Origin: Plectosphaerella cucumerina
Lineage: Eukaryota > Ascomycota > Sordariomycetes > Glomerellales > Plectosphaerellaceae
Length of the DNA stretch: 64,000 nt
Direction of reading: 5' to 3'
Assembly: GCA_020746995.1 (NCBI GenBank)
Contig: JAGPXD010000005.1
Coordinates: 3,224,001 to 3,288,000 of the forward strand
The notes under the pieces: model-generated
Told to the model about the DNA's origin: nothing
What the model saw: only the letters and a program-made list of their open reading frames with translations
Database searches by the model: none
Made by a program: the position numbers and the translations under genes
Part shown: piece after piece, positions 36,588 to 47,328 of the stretch
How the letters are laid out: the number at the start of each line of letters is the position of its first letter
Numbering within the stretch: position 1 is the first letter of the stretch

Positions 36588-37250
36588 TTGGTGGTGGTGA
36601 TGAGGATGTTCGACGGTGCCGTTGGGCGTCTCTGGCTCGAGTTGCCAACGGTGAGGATCCTTGACTTGAGCAACGCTTGGTATCTGTTGCCGGGCTTGGA
36701 TGAGGCTGTCTCTCGCTGGCGAAGGTTATCTGGTGGAGGACTATGCTGTCCTTCCTGGGATTACTCACAGTCTTCACCCATGGTACTCCTCCACGCCCTG
36801 TCCGAGGGTTCATCACAGCACGCCTCCGCCGATACCAGGCCGTCAGTTGACTCGCTTTATAGGCACATTTCATTAGTTACTCCTTTACTCCTCACGGAAG
36901 AAGAGGGCTTGTTGCGATATTTCGTGGAAAGATGCGTCTCTACGGTTCCTGCTAGATCGGGTGTTCATAGCATCGTCTCGGTCGACGGCGTCAGGAACGG
37001 CTGTTCCTGGGATGAAAACAGTCCTCAGCTACAGCCAGCCGCTGGCAAAACATCTGGACGCGACTCACAATGCCCGATGAAGTCCTCGTATCTACCAGGA
37101 CTTGAGAAGGGCCGCCTCTTGCTTCTCCGTGTGCCGACCAGATTCACCGCAAACCAGGTGTGCAAGGTCTTCCCGGCGGAACCCATTTGTTTGGGCCTGG
37201 CATTCTTGGCGGAATACTCGAAGAGGGAGTTTCATGAAGCCTGGTACTGA
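36588..37250 (+). pseudogene. Possible remnant of a Zn2Cys6-type regulator
   Basis: An open frame of 220 codons contains LLLTEEEGLLRYFVERC near 36885-36935. This resembles the conserved opening of the fungal-specific transcription factor domain (typically LTxxEAxLMRYFxE). The expected following segments are missing, and no zinc cluster is seen upstream. The end (PICLGLAFLAEYSKREFHEAWY) reads like protein. It could be a decayed fragment or a chance frame. Confidence 0.25.
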
Positions 37251-37746
37251 TTAATACGGACTTTCTTTGCCGGCATTGTGCTTGACGAGGTCTTGAGAGA
37301 TGGACGTTGTACTTGGTGATACTACTGCGCGGTGCAAGTACGTTTATTCGGAAACAAGGAAGAGGTTGATGAGCTGCGCTACTTAGGAAACCATCGAGAC
37401 GACTTGGTTATGCTTCCTGATCTGATCCTCCGCCATGGTGTTGTCATGTCCCTGTGTGTAGACCTCGTGAGACGCCGTAACTTTCTGCTGCCTTGTTGAT
37501 GTCCTGAGCAACCCTGGCCAACACTGAATCGAGAGAACTTGGCTAGACCTCCGATTGTCCCATTCGTCTTCCACTCCCTTTAGCATCCTCCGACTTCTTC
37601 GATCAGGTCAAGGTCTGGAGTGCTGGCGAGTCGTTAGTAAAGTCCCACAGCGCGGGTGCCAAAAGATCTCACCAGAGCTTGAGAAATCTCGTCATGCTCC
37701 TCCTTCTTCGATCCTTCTCCTCCTCGACAAATTCCCAACGGTAGGA
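37251..37746. other. Intergenic, no gene seen
   Basis: About 0.5 kb between the possible remnant and the stop of the minus-strand gene. No coding region is supported. Confidence 0.4.
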
Positions 37747-38472
37747 TCAGACAGGGTTGATGGCGTTCATACGCTCGAGGTCCACCATACTCCTTATCAG
37801 GTCAAGAACGTCGCGAGCCAGCTTGAGTTGGACCAGCTGGCCATAGTCGAAGTCCCGATCCTGCTTCTTCTGGGAAAGCTCCGGCGAGCCCGCCGCATCA
37901 TCCTCCATCTTGGCCACGAGGTGCTGCCTAAACCAGTATACGACGAGATCCCCGTTGAAGGTCTGAACTCTCTTCCTCTCGTGCTCGTCGTAGTGATCAG
38001 CTACCATACGGCGGCTGTTCGATATGGTCAATCCCTCGCGCAGCTGGACCATGTTCGGAGGGACGAATTTGTGACGAGCGTCCGTGTAGCGGAAGTTGAA
38101 ATGGTCGGCGTACCGATTGACGGTGATGTTGAGGAAGACTTCGGCGTGGGCGCGGCGCTCGGCGGGGATGTGGGTGTCGGTGCCGACGGCGGGAACGGGG
38201 ACGGGGCAGTCACCGATGAGTGTGCCGACGGGGATGGAGGAAGCTCGGACGGCGCGCCTGGGAAACTTGGGCTTGATGATGGGCTTGGTGGTGTCCCAGT
38301 TCTTGAACACCTTGTTCCAGAGGATTTCCCGGTTGGCGTCGTTGACTTCCGTGGTGGTTCGGTTGCACTTTTCAAGAAGGGGGAAGATGTGGTCGCCGAT
38401 GTGCTTCTCTTCAGCGGTCAGATCTTCGAATTTGGCCCGAAAAAGGGGCTGAGGGTTGGGGTTTCCCTCCAT
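37747..38472 (-). CDS. Uncharacterised protein, 241 aa
   Basis: A single exon from MEGNPNPQPL to MNAINPV. Composition is that of a folded soluble protein with mixed charged and hydrophobic residues, including segments FEDLTAEEKHIGDHIFPLLEKCN, HAEVFLNITVNRYADHFNFRY and YGQLVQLKLARDVLDLIRSMVDLERM (helical). No signal peptide, membrane helix or known motif is visible. It lies in a patch with broken coding fragments, so it may be an accessory gene. Function is unknown. Confidence 0.7.
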   Translation of the reverse strand: MEGNPNPQPLFRAKFEDLTAEEKHIGDHIFPLLEKCNRTTTEVNDANREILWNKVFKNWDTTKPIIKPKFPRRAVRASSIPVGTLIGDCPVPVPAVGTDTHIPAERRAHAEVFLNITVNRYADHFNFRYTDARHKFVPPNMVQLREGLTISNSRRMVADHYDEHERKRVQTFNGDLVVYWFRQHLVAKMEDDAAGSPELSQKKQDRDFDYGQLVQLKLARDVLDLIRSMVDLERMNAINPV

Positions 38473-39299
38473 GGTGGATGGTCGCTGTTTGCGAGGAGGG
38501 GAGATGGAGGCTGTGGTGTTGAAGATGGGAGATCTGGGTGTTCAAGTGAAGCCAGCGCGAGAGATGAAATTTATAGGGCGGAGGGAGTATTCACTTGCTG
38601 GCCAGTTGGGAGTAGACCACCTCCTTCCGTTTGAGTTGATCAGAAATGGACATTCTCATATTCACTTGCTGTTCCATCGCGGTGGTGTGCCTTCACGCCG
38701 CCTGAAGTCCGGAGGACAGTCGCACATGCGTCTGCCCGCCACGACGAGGAGAGGTTGCCATACTCCCTCCACTTGCTGGAAAGACTGGACAGAGGTAGAT
38801 TGAGCTTGAAACTACTCATTGCAGTGGATACGATGAAAACATGGTGTTTGGTTTGCTGCCAGGTGGAAACAGCAAATTGTATTCAATGCAATCTCCTGCC
38901 ACATGGTGTCGACCAAGGACTTCAAAAGGCTCTGATTCCTACCGAGGAACTGACAGAGCTCTCGAGACATTCAGTCAACTACCATATCCATTATTTCTCT
39001 GGACTTAGCATGACCGAAAACCAACCCCCCGGGCCCTTGACATGGCTCTTCATCTCGCAAGATCATGTTCGAGACCCGGGAGTGATCATCTCTTCGACAA
39101 GGATTGTTTCTTCCGCCCTGTCACCTCATATGAGCCAGATTTGTGCAACTCCAGCCAAGTGGCACACGTCCCTAGCAACATCTTCCCTGATCTGTGGCTC
39201 CGAGCTGCCATGTTTTCCAATCTGTCGCTCTCCGCTGACACCATGTCGGCCTCAGGAGAGCTGATGGAAGGTCTGAAGGGTTGGGTTCCGATCTTTCCA
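38473..39299. other. Upstream region of the 241-aa gene, no gene seen
   Basis: The part next to 38472 is the promoter of the minus-strand gene. A short frame at about 39042-39317 (HLFDKDCFFRPVTSYEPDL and on) reads somewhat like protein but has no continuation. It may belong to the decayed material to the right. Confidence 0.4.
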
Positions 39300-40430
39300 G
39301 ACTTTCCAGCTGTCTGACCGGAATTCTCCCCTCGTAAGCTTTAATTATGGAGTCGGAGAGTCACGAAGATCCGTGGCCTCCTTCAAGGATTGGAGTTGAA
39401 GAGGTGCGACTCCTGGCCCTTGACCAGCAGACGGTCTACAGCCTGACCGAAAGATCTTCATGCCGTAACAATCAGAGTGATGATGGGAGCTGTGTACAAT
39501 TCCTCGACAATCAGCGGCAAGAGTCTTGTCCAGAAATGGAAGAGAAGACGCCGCCGTCGGGGAGGCTTGCTACGGCTCAGATGGAGTCTTTTGAACAAGA
39601 ATGCTCGGAGAAGACCCCAAAGAAGCCAAATGCAGTCCTTCTGAGCTCCTTCTTTCATCCAAATACCTGTGGAGGGATTACGCCTGGGAAAGCACCTCGT
39701 ACTCGACGAGGCCAATACCATCAAAAACACCTGCACCAACGGCTCCGGAGTCATCCTCATCAACGAGAAGTCGGAGTGGTTCGACGAGGATATGATCCGT
39801 CGCGCTGCGGCCGCCGAGTCCATTCTCTGCTGCGACATGAGGCGTTGACAGCAGGTCGAGAGAATCTTAGCCACAATCATCTTTGATCCCGACCACGACG
39901 CGTACCAGCAACACTGACCCAATTCTCCTAGCTCCAACATCTTTGACGCTCTCCCGTTCCCAATTGTCCGTTGCTGCGCCGATACTCCCACCGCCTCTGC
40001 CGGTGTGGCGAGTTGGCTAATAGATAGCCGAGTGGATTCGTCAAGGGCCTCAAACTCAGCGGGGATGTCTTCGAGGCCGCTCTCCATTCAACTGGTTCCC
40101 TGACGCCACTTGGAAGCCCGGGGCCCTTTTTACAAGGAGGGAACTCGTCGAGGTACAAGCTCTCAACCAGTTGGTTGGAATCATTTGGCCAGTCTTAGAC
40201 GTCTCTCCCACTTCAACGTCAAACTCCGACTTGGTATGCATATTTTGATGACCTCACTCATCGACCATATCGCATTCCCGTCCGCTGGGTCTACGAAGAA
40301 GGGGATGACTTTGCTGTGCGAGCGCACGCCACTGTCGACGAAGACGCCGAACCCGCTGGCGGGGAGGCTGGCTGTCAGGATGTCTCTGTGGCGCACAACA
40401 AAAGATTTGAGGGCCGCCTCCATTAGGCAA
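39300..40430 (+). pseudogene. Decayed coding fragments with repeated frame changes
   Basis: Several protein-like pieces appear in succession on the plus strand but in different frames. One has LRLGKHLVLDEANTIKNTC then SEWFDEDMIRRAAAAESILCC (about 39680-39845). A second has NWFPDATWKPGALFTRRELV then EVQALNQLVGIIWPVLDV (about 40090-40205). A third has YFDDLTHRPYRIPVRWVYEE then GDDFAVRAHATVDED (about 40240-40345) and stops at 40425. No splice signals reconnect them well, so I read them as a broken gene of an unrecognised family. Confidence 0.4.
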
Positions 40431-40550
40431 CGAAATAAGCCATGTTCTCATCAATATTTAAGCAACAGCTGCGGAGTGCCCTTTATTCTTCATCAACCCC
40501 TTCTCATCACTCCCACTTGACGTTCGTTTGATCGTTCCAAATTCATCACA

Positions 40551-42007
40551 ATGGTATCACGCCGCGCGGATCCGGTCCACCCCCTTCCTCGACTACGCGC
40601 ACACATCCAGCCTGGCCAAGAAGCAGCTGCTCGCGTTCCTCACAGACTTCCGAGAAATACACGATGCCACTGAGAATTACTCGCAAGATGTGGCCCGCCG
40701 TATCGACGAGATCAGGGAGATTCAGCGGAACGCGCGACGGCAGAACCCTGAAGCCTTCCTCAATCTAGTTCAGCTTGCCTTTCTCCTTCAGAAAGATTTC
40801 ACGACTCTCGAAATCACGCCATTGGTGGCCACTCTTGAGATGCTGACAGTTGTCGAGTTACTTGTGAAGAGCTGTAAGTGCACCTGATCTGTCGACAATG
40901 GCCATCGTCTTGATGATCTCGTCCAGGTATCAGCAAAGTCAACGACCATTCCGACAATCCTTACGAATGTCAAAGAGTACATCTGGGAGATAAAGACAAT
41001 GGAAGTGGCCCGATCGAACAGCCTGAGCTCGGAGAGCCATCGAACAGGGCCGAGGGTGAAAAGGGGATCGCTACATCTGCCTTCCTAGACACGCCGCCGC
41101 AGAGAGGAGAAGAGCAGGCACCCCATCGAGTAAGACCCATTTCACTCTTCCCTATGCTCGAGATTCAAGTTCTCTAATTCAAATAACAGGCCGAAAACAT
41201 CTGCGTCATCACAGAGACTGCTCCTGCGTGCGCCGCACACATCCTGCCTCAGATCAACAAGACAGGGATCCAGGCTACCAACTCATGGGATATTATGGAT
41301 AGACTCTTGTATTATCACAACCGGGACCTATTCAATGGGCTTCTTCTCCTTGACGGAAAAAAGACAGCTCTCTTTGGCCCCCACTGCGGAGCCTTTACGA
41401 TACCGTTGAACCCCTATGTACGCATGCTATACGACAGCGCCATCATTGGACTCAAGCCGATCAAAGGCTCTCGGAACAAGACCCGAAGGACTCGTCGAAA
41501 GAGCTTATTTGCGTGGAATGGCGGTATTTGCCGAAGCGGCTCTCAGCAGCTTTCGCAAGCGAAGAGGGCGCTAAGTTTCTGAGAGAGACGCCTGGCCCTG
41601 GGAAGCCAGCGGCCGTCTGCAAGATGAATCTCGACTCCGACGAGCTCGTCCCTTTCTTGGAGAGATTCCTTGAAGAACCCCAGTGTGAAGAGCTTGGGAA
41701 TGGCTTCCCCTGCGTCTACCTACCGAGTGGGCGCCGCATCGAGTCGGGAATGCGTTTTGAGATCCCTGTACAAAAAGAGGATGCGGACACGACTTTCTGG
41801 CTCCTCGAGCTATCGTGGCTGGCTCGGAAGATATCCAGCCTTTCCGGCGCTGCGGAGGCAATCGAGTTTCTTCGCGGGGGCCCGGATGGTGATTGGGCTG
41901 AGGCCTCTAAGGTTGGATTGAGGGAGAGTATTGAACGGGCAGAGGCACTCATCAAGTGGGTGAGGGAAGCAGAAGCAGCGCAAAGCGAGGATGAAGACTC
42001 TGATTAG
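40551..42007 (+). pseudogene. HNH-nuclease-domain (HNH_2-like) protein, probably broken
   Basis: Clean introns at 40874-40926 (GTAAGT/CCAG) and 41128-41189 (GTAAGA/ACAG) join coding pieces. The core has CVITETAPACAAHILPQI followed by LLYYHNRDLFNGLLLLDGKK and FGPHCGAFTIPLNP. This is the layout of fungal HNH_2 proteins (CxxTG...AAHIxP...N.lxL...H..f). The first His (AAHI) and a later Asn and His are present. The frame breaks twice: the ATG at 40551 is out of frame with the following coding from about 40575, and the frame changes near 41450-41475, just after LKPI. The C-terminus (WRYLPKRLSAAF to AQSEDEDSD) is intact in the new frame. HNH_2 domains are predicted nucleases; the target is unknown. 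Sequencing errors are an alternative to decay. Confidence 0.65.
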
Positions 42008-42163
42008 TGGTAACATGCCGTCGATTGGGAGGTTCCTAGGACAGCGGCTAGGGCATCTCGACGCAAGTTGTCGAAGCTTTGGAGTCGCCTGAGCCGTTGG
42101 CGAGAAAGGTGGCTGAGGAGGGTGAAGAGAAAGCTGAGCGAGCTGATCATCATGTCAGGCTAA

Positions 42164-42251
42164 TCATCAAATCGATCCGGTCATCAAATCAATCCGGCGG
42201 TTGTTGAATCGATCCGGTCCATTGAATCAACCGGATCATCAAGTCAATTCG
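42164..42251. repeat. Degenerate 17-base tandem repeat, five units
   Basis: Units 42164-42180, 42181-42197, 42198-42217 (three extra bases), 42218-42234 and 42235-42251 share the pattern TCATCAAATCRATCCGG. It lies 157 bases after the stop of the HNH-type gene. Confidence 0.8.
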
Positions 42252-43016
42252 TTATCTTGTCAAGTCGGTTGTTGTGGTGAACTAGATAGCATGTCGAACT
42301 GGAGGGGTTGCCGGACTGAAGGCTGTCGAACTGGTGTTGAATTGAAGTTGAATGAAACGAGAAAAGACCACGCCCCCTCTGCAGGCCAAGGCGGGCCAAG
42401 ACAGATGTGACGCCACCTATCACCACCCTGACCCATTCGCTTATTACAGACAAGCCTTGTTGGCACCGGGTAGGAGTTGCCGCGTGGTCGAGTGAGTGAG
42501 GTGGTTGGTGGCCTGTCCGCGCGAACATCGTCGTCGGTCGGACGTGTGTTTGTGTTCCCTGTTTTGCGGCGGCATCTCTCCCAGTCTCATCATCGTGCGA
42601 CCAGCGTCTGCTTTTTCCTGCTTGCTGCCCTGCACTGCATTGCACCAACAGACGTCTCCGCTGCACGCTTCTCGTCTGGAAGGGACGGTCCGTCGCTCCT
42701 TCCCCGCGCTAAATGCACCCGAAGGTCAGTCGCGACCCCGCCTTCCCTCCCTGTGAACCCCCCCCCCTCAAGGCCCCTGAACAGCTGAGCTGAGCACCGT
42801 GCAACTGGATCTCGAGGCAGGCGCAGCAGCAAGAAACCCAAAAATGCCCCTGCCCAATGTCCCTCATATCAGTCGCAGCGCTAGCAAACGGATGCACATA
42901 TCCCCTCACCTTCTCACCAAACACGTTCCTGCCTCCATCGTCTCTCACCTCTCCTCTACAAAGCACCACGAGCACGCCAACGTGGGCCGCATCACCCGTA
43001 CGGCAGCACACTCACA
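42252..43016. promoter_or_regulatory. Upstream region and leader of the phospholipase C gene
   Basis: No coding region is supported. A CT-rich block lies at about 42735-42775, then a CA-rich stretch, and the start codon follows in the context CACAATGTC. Confidence 0.5.
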
Positions 43017-45021
43017 ATGTCCGCCAGCCTGCAAGCTAACACCCCGCCCCAAGTCGGCGGCGGCGCCAGCGAGGCCCAGCGCAACATCAAGACCCTGAAC
43101 GACTCGGTCCTCCTCCACCTCACAAAGATCTTTCAGGCCCACGCCAGCAAGGACGACGGCATCTGGCACCATGACCACATCGCCGCCTTCCTCCAGACCA
43201 CCCAGGCCGACCCTGGCGCCCTCGACGACCTCCCCGGGGAACTCGCCATCGCCGACCGCAACGACCTCGACCGCCAGGGCTTCCTCGACTACATGACCTC
43301 CCCCGCCTCGGCCGCCACCGCCCCACCCAGGGATCAGGACCTATCGTGGCCGTTGCACAGCTACTTCATCAGCTCCAGCCACAACACCTACCTCACCGGC
43401 AACCAGCTCTCCAGCGAGTCCAGCGTCGACGCCTACAAGAATGTCTTGCTGAGGGGATGTCGCTGCATCGAGATTGATGTGTGGGACGGCGATGACGACT
43501 CGGACGCCGACTCGGTGAGCTCCATCAGCAGCGATGAGGCCGGCACGGCCGACAAGAAGGGGAGCAGGTTCCGGAGGCTCAAGAACAAGCTTCCCAATCC
43601 TCTCGGCAAGGGCCTCAGGAGGATGTCGCCCAATGCCCAGCCCGTCTCTCACCCGCGCCCCACCCACTCACAGCCGGGCTCGCCATCCTCGATGCGTCTC
43701 GATAAGGTCCTGACTCCTCCCCGGATGGCCATCATCGAACCTAGGGTTCTGCACGGGTACACCCTCACCAAGGACGTCTCCTTCCGTGACGTGTGCACCA
43801 CCGTGCGCGACTACGGCTTCAAGACCACCGATACCCCGCTGATCGTCAGCCTCGAGGTCCACTGCAATGCTCAGCAGCAGTCCATCATGGTGGACATCAT
43901 GCAGGAGACGTGGAAGGGTCTCCTCGTTGCTATGCCCGACGCGGACCCTGCCGAGCTTCCCCGGCCCGCGGACCTCAAGGGCAAAATCCTCGTCAAAGTC
44001 AAGTATGCGCCGCCCAAGGGCTCGCCTGGGGGCAGTCCTCTTGGAGGTGCTGGCGCAGGCGAGCTGACGGATGAGGATGACCGCCTGCCAAACGACGCCC
44101 AAAAGTCGAAGCCGTCCAAGATCACCCAAGGCCTGAGCAAGCTTGGCATCTACACCCGCGGTGTCACTTTCAAGAGCCTCACGCAGCCCGAGGCGTCCAT
44201 GCCCACGCACATCTTCTCACTCGCCGAGAAGAAGGTTATCGATGTGCATGAGAAGAGTGCCAAAGCGCTCTTCGACCACAACATGAACTTCATGATGAGG
44301 GCGTACCCATCTGGTCTCCGCATTCGGTCGTCCAACCTCGACCCGGCACCATTCTGGCGCAAGGGCATCCAGGTTGTGGCCCTGAACTGGCAACGCTGGG
44401 ACGAAGGGATGATGCTGAACGAGGGCATGTTTGCTGGAACGCACGGCTATGTTTTGAAGCCTGAGGGTGAGTCTGGTCCTACACGAACTGTTGCAACCTA
44501 CTGACATGAATCTAGGCTACCGAGGAAAGAAGTCGATCGCGCCGACTGCAGATGGCACTGTGGCTCCGGCTGCCAAGATCACCCGCAAGACGCTCGACCT
44601 TCGCATCGAAGTGCTCGCCGCCCAGAACCTGCCGCTGCCCCCCGACGACGAGGACCCCAAGGGATTTAAGCCTTATGTCAAGGTCGAGTTGCACGTGGAA
44701 GGTCCCGACGAGCGCATCTCAGACGAAGGCCAGGAGAAGGAGGGCGAGTACAAGGCACGGACCAAGACGGCACGCGGCCGACACCCGGACTTCCAAGGCG
44801 AGGTGCTCAAGTTCTCCGCCATCCCCGAGGTGGTCGACCAGCTGGCTTTCGTCAGGTTTACCGTACGTGACGACGAATTTGGCCGTGACGACCTCGCCGC
44901 ATGGGCTTGTATCCGACTCGACAGGCTGCGCAGCGGGTACCGCTTTGTGCATCTAAACGACTGCAGCGGCCATCTGACGGAAGGAGCTGTACTCGTGCGC
45001 ATCACAAAGGTGTTGAAGTAG
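43017..45021 (+). CDS. plc1: Phosphatidylinositol-specific phospholipase C (delta-like)
   Basis: Exons 43017-44466 and 44516-45021, 651 residues. It hydrolyses PIP2 to diacylglycerol and IP3 with Ca2+. An EF-hand-like N-terminal region (residues 25-95) precedes the X domain, which has ISSSHNTYLTGNQ (catalytic His122), CRCIEIDVWDG (Ca-binding Glu152, Asp154) and PLIVSLEVHC (second catalytic His282). An inserted segment of about 80 residues (158-240), first acidic then basic, interrupts the X domain right after the first metal ligands. The Y domain runs from GIYTRGV to the WQRWDEGMMLNEGMFAGTHG stretch, and a C2 domain follows (LDLRIEVLAAQNLP to VLVRITKVL). The single intron sits at the Y-C2 border. 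All catalytic residues I checked are present. It works at the plasma membrane in Ca2+ signalling. Confidence 0.95.
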
Positions 45022-45092
45022 GGGGATATATCTCATCATGTCTCATAAGTCAATGATATGAAATGAAGCCATTGCCTACATCTCATGGGTAT

Positions 45093-45629
45093 CTACTGCA
45101 ATCCAGCGGCCTTTTCTCGCTTCGCCTCCCCCTTCTGCGCCAACTTGGCACTATGAATCGACCGCCCAACCTTCTCCATCACTTTCCCAGCCTTACTGTC
45201 CCCCTGAGGTTCCGCATCACTACTGCTCGCACTGCTCACCGAAGACCGTCGCCTCGGGACTTGTTTCGCCTCCGGATTCCCAGACGCAACCGTCCCCTCC
45301 TTTCTCGCCGTAGGTCCATCGGAGCGATACGTCCCATCGGGGTTCTTGTGGCGCGAACCGTCAGCACTAGGGTGGGCGAGTTTCTCATGCGCGGCTGTCT
45401 GTGTGGGATGCACCCCCTCGGCACCGGCGCGGTAGCGCTCGCCGCCTAGACCGGAGGCTTCGGCGCGTTGTTCGTAGGTGTGTGGGCCTGGGACGGTGTC
45501 GTTGGTGGTGTTGGTGTTGGTGTAGGACAGAGAATCTGCGCCGTGGAGGGAGGAGTGGTGGGGCTGGGATGTTAGCATGAACTACAATCATCAGATTAAA
45601 GGGAAACGTACTACGTTTTCGGAAGCCAT
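45093..45629 (-). CDS. Small hydrophilic conserved protein, 162 aa
   Basis: Exons in transcript order: 45629-45612 and 45563-45093. The intron has GTACGT, a perfect TGCTAAC branch site and CCCAG, and the tiny first exon encodes MASENV. The protein is very hydrophilic, rich in Ser, Ala, Gly, His, Glu and Lys, with motifs GPHTYEQRAEASGLGGERYR and KVMEKVGRSIHSAKLAQKGE. It lacks membrane segments. Composition resembles fungal stress-associated disordered proteins, but no defined family motif is seen. It converges on the phospholipase C gene, with 71 bases between the stops. Confidence 0.75.
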
Positions 45630-46317
45630 GTTGATGGATTTAGTCTTGGATTGTAGTTAAGTCAAATGCCCAGATGCCCAGGTCTTGGGGACGGGGATTT
45701 CTTATAACCATGGAATGGTAGACGATGTCATGATAAGATCGGCACACGGCACCAGGAACGGAGGGGCCGCTTCGGTGAGACGGCACCTGTCAAGAAGGAG
45801 CCGCAGGGTCGTAGGGGGTATTACGACATAATCGCCCCGCGCGGTGACGACGACGGGATGCAGGGTCTCTTGCTCAAGCTTTGGGGATACGTCACTGGAT
45901 GGGGATGGGGGCGAATTGATCCGGTTTTGGGTGTGGGCTCTGGTGGGTTGCATGGCTTGTCGGGGGTGACGGGAGGTAGTTTTCATGTTCGAATGGAAGC
46001 AATTGAATGATTACATGGTGAGATATGATGGATGTTGAAACATAGATGGTTAGGAGAGAGATGTTGGTGCGGTGGTAATGTCGGTGATGAAGAAGTTGGC
46101 GAGGTGGTGGTGACACGGTGATGGCCCCTTTTGTGGAGACCATTGACCTCACCACCATGACAGTCAGGACCCGAAGGAAACAAGTGAAAAGGATGAATCA
46201 TGTCGATTGTTCGCTTATTCTGATGATCCAATGTGAAGCATCTACAAATGATACTCATCGCTGCCCTTCTCTCTCCCGCTCAGTTAACTTCTCCTAACCA
46301 GTCCTCTTCACCATGTA
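45630..46317. other. Intergenic, no gene seen
   Basis: About 0.7 kb holding the promoter of the small hydrophilic protein gene (left) and the 3' flank of the APH-fold gene (right). Confidence 0.5.
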
Positions 46318-47295
46318 TCACAAGCAGTGGCGGATGGCGAGGTCCGTCGTGTACTCCGCGGGATAATCGCCAAAGAGAAACCGCGGGAGGTAAACGATCC
46401 AATCCTGTATAGCGCCGGGCCTCTCGGCGAGGTAAATGGCCCTCGTGGCTTCCCAGTGCTCCGGATACCAGCCGGCAAAGTTCCAATGCAGCAACCCCGT
46501 GATCGAAATACTCCCTCTAATTGCCGATCTCTTGTTCCTCTCGATCATGATGTTGCGTGGTTGGATATCCCCCCAGGTAAGAACAAGGCGGTGGTCATGC
46601 CTCATAGTTCGTAATACGAGACTGCTCTCCATTTTCGAACGCCCTTGGTTGCATAGGAAGACGTTGAGCATGTTTTCGTTATACATCTTCTCCACTGACA
46701 AGGTGTTCCCCTCCCTCACGAACTTGCAGACGCCGCTACTGAAGCTCCCGAGGAAGAAAGGGGGGGTGAGAGGATACATTCTGCGAAGGTATAGTATCAT
46801 GTCGCCGAGTTGCGACTGGACAGCTGCCTTGTCGGCCGTTGTGAGGGTAGGCCATGCAGAATCCAGCGTCTCGCCCCGGAGACGCGAGAGGAAAACGTAG
46901 GAGAACACTCCGCTGCGGAGGGCGCCAAGGAAACTTGGTACCGGTAGTTCGGGCGCATACTTATTGATGCAATGCAGGTTGGAAATGTGGTCCATGTCCA
47001 TCCCGGCGCGGATCTTGACCACCGTGTTCTGGTCGATCGCAATGACCCAGCTCCGTCGCTGCTCGCACCCGAACAGGCGCTGACCCTCCCGGAGGAGCCC
47101 ATTGAATTTGTCGACCAAAGGTTTCGGCAGTTCCCGGGACGTGAGGGTTGGACGGCCGTAGGGGCTGAGAAGGGCCACGATGACGGGCTCCAGGGGGTGT
47201 ATGATTTCGGCGGAAGAGTCTGTGATGATGTATACCGGCGGCTGGTCAGCGGAGGCCGGATTTTGGCAGGCCAAACGCGGACCCGTCAGGGACAT
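46318..47295 (-). CDS. APH/phosphotransferase-fold protein with altered active site
   Basis: A single exon of 325 residues from the ATG at 47295 (MSLTGPRLAC) to AIRHCL. The fold is the fungal aminoglycoside-phosphotransferase/kinase-like family: NTVVKIRAGMDMDHISNLHC (lysine region), VPSFLGALRSGVFSYVFLSRLRGETLDSAW, LVLTWGDIQPRNIMIE (catalytic loop) and ITGLLHWNFAGWYPEHWE. In active relatives the catalytic loop is HGDxxxxN and the metal-binding motif is IDWE. Here the His is Trp and the Asp-Trp-Glu is His-Trp-Asn, so Mg2+ binding may be lost. Substrate is unknown. A repeat-encoding frame sits directly upstream and might be a lost or missed first exon. Confidence 0.8.
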   Translation of the reverse strand: MSLTGPRLACQNPASADQPPVYIITDSSAEIIHPLEPVIVALLSPYGRPTLTSRELPKPLVDKFNGLLREGQRLFGCEQRRSWVIAIDQNTVVKIRAGMDMDHISNLHCINKYAPELPVPSFLGALRSGVFSYVFLSRLRGETLDSAWPTLTTADKAAVQSQLGDMILYLRRMYPLTPPFFLGSFSSGVCKFVREGNTLSVEKMYNENMLNVFLCNQGRSKMESSLVLRTMRHDHRLVLTWGDIQPRNIMIERNKRSAIRGSISITGLLHWNFAGWYPEHWEATRAIYLAERPGAIQDWIVYLPRFLFGDYPAEYTTDLAIRHCL

Positions 47296-47328
47296 TGGAT
47301 TCTCCAAGGCTGCACCAGGGCCGCCAAT

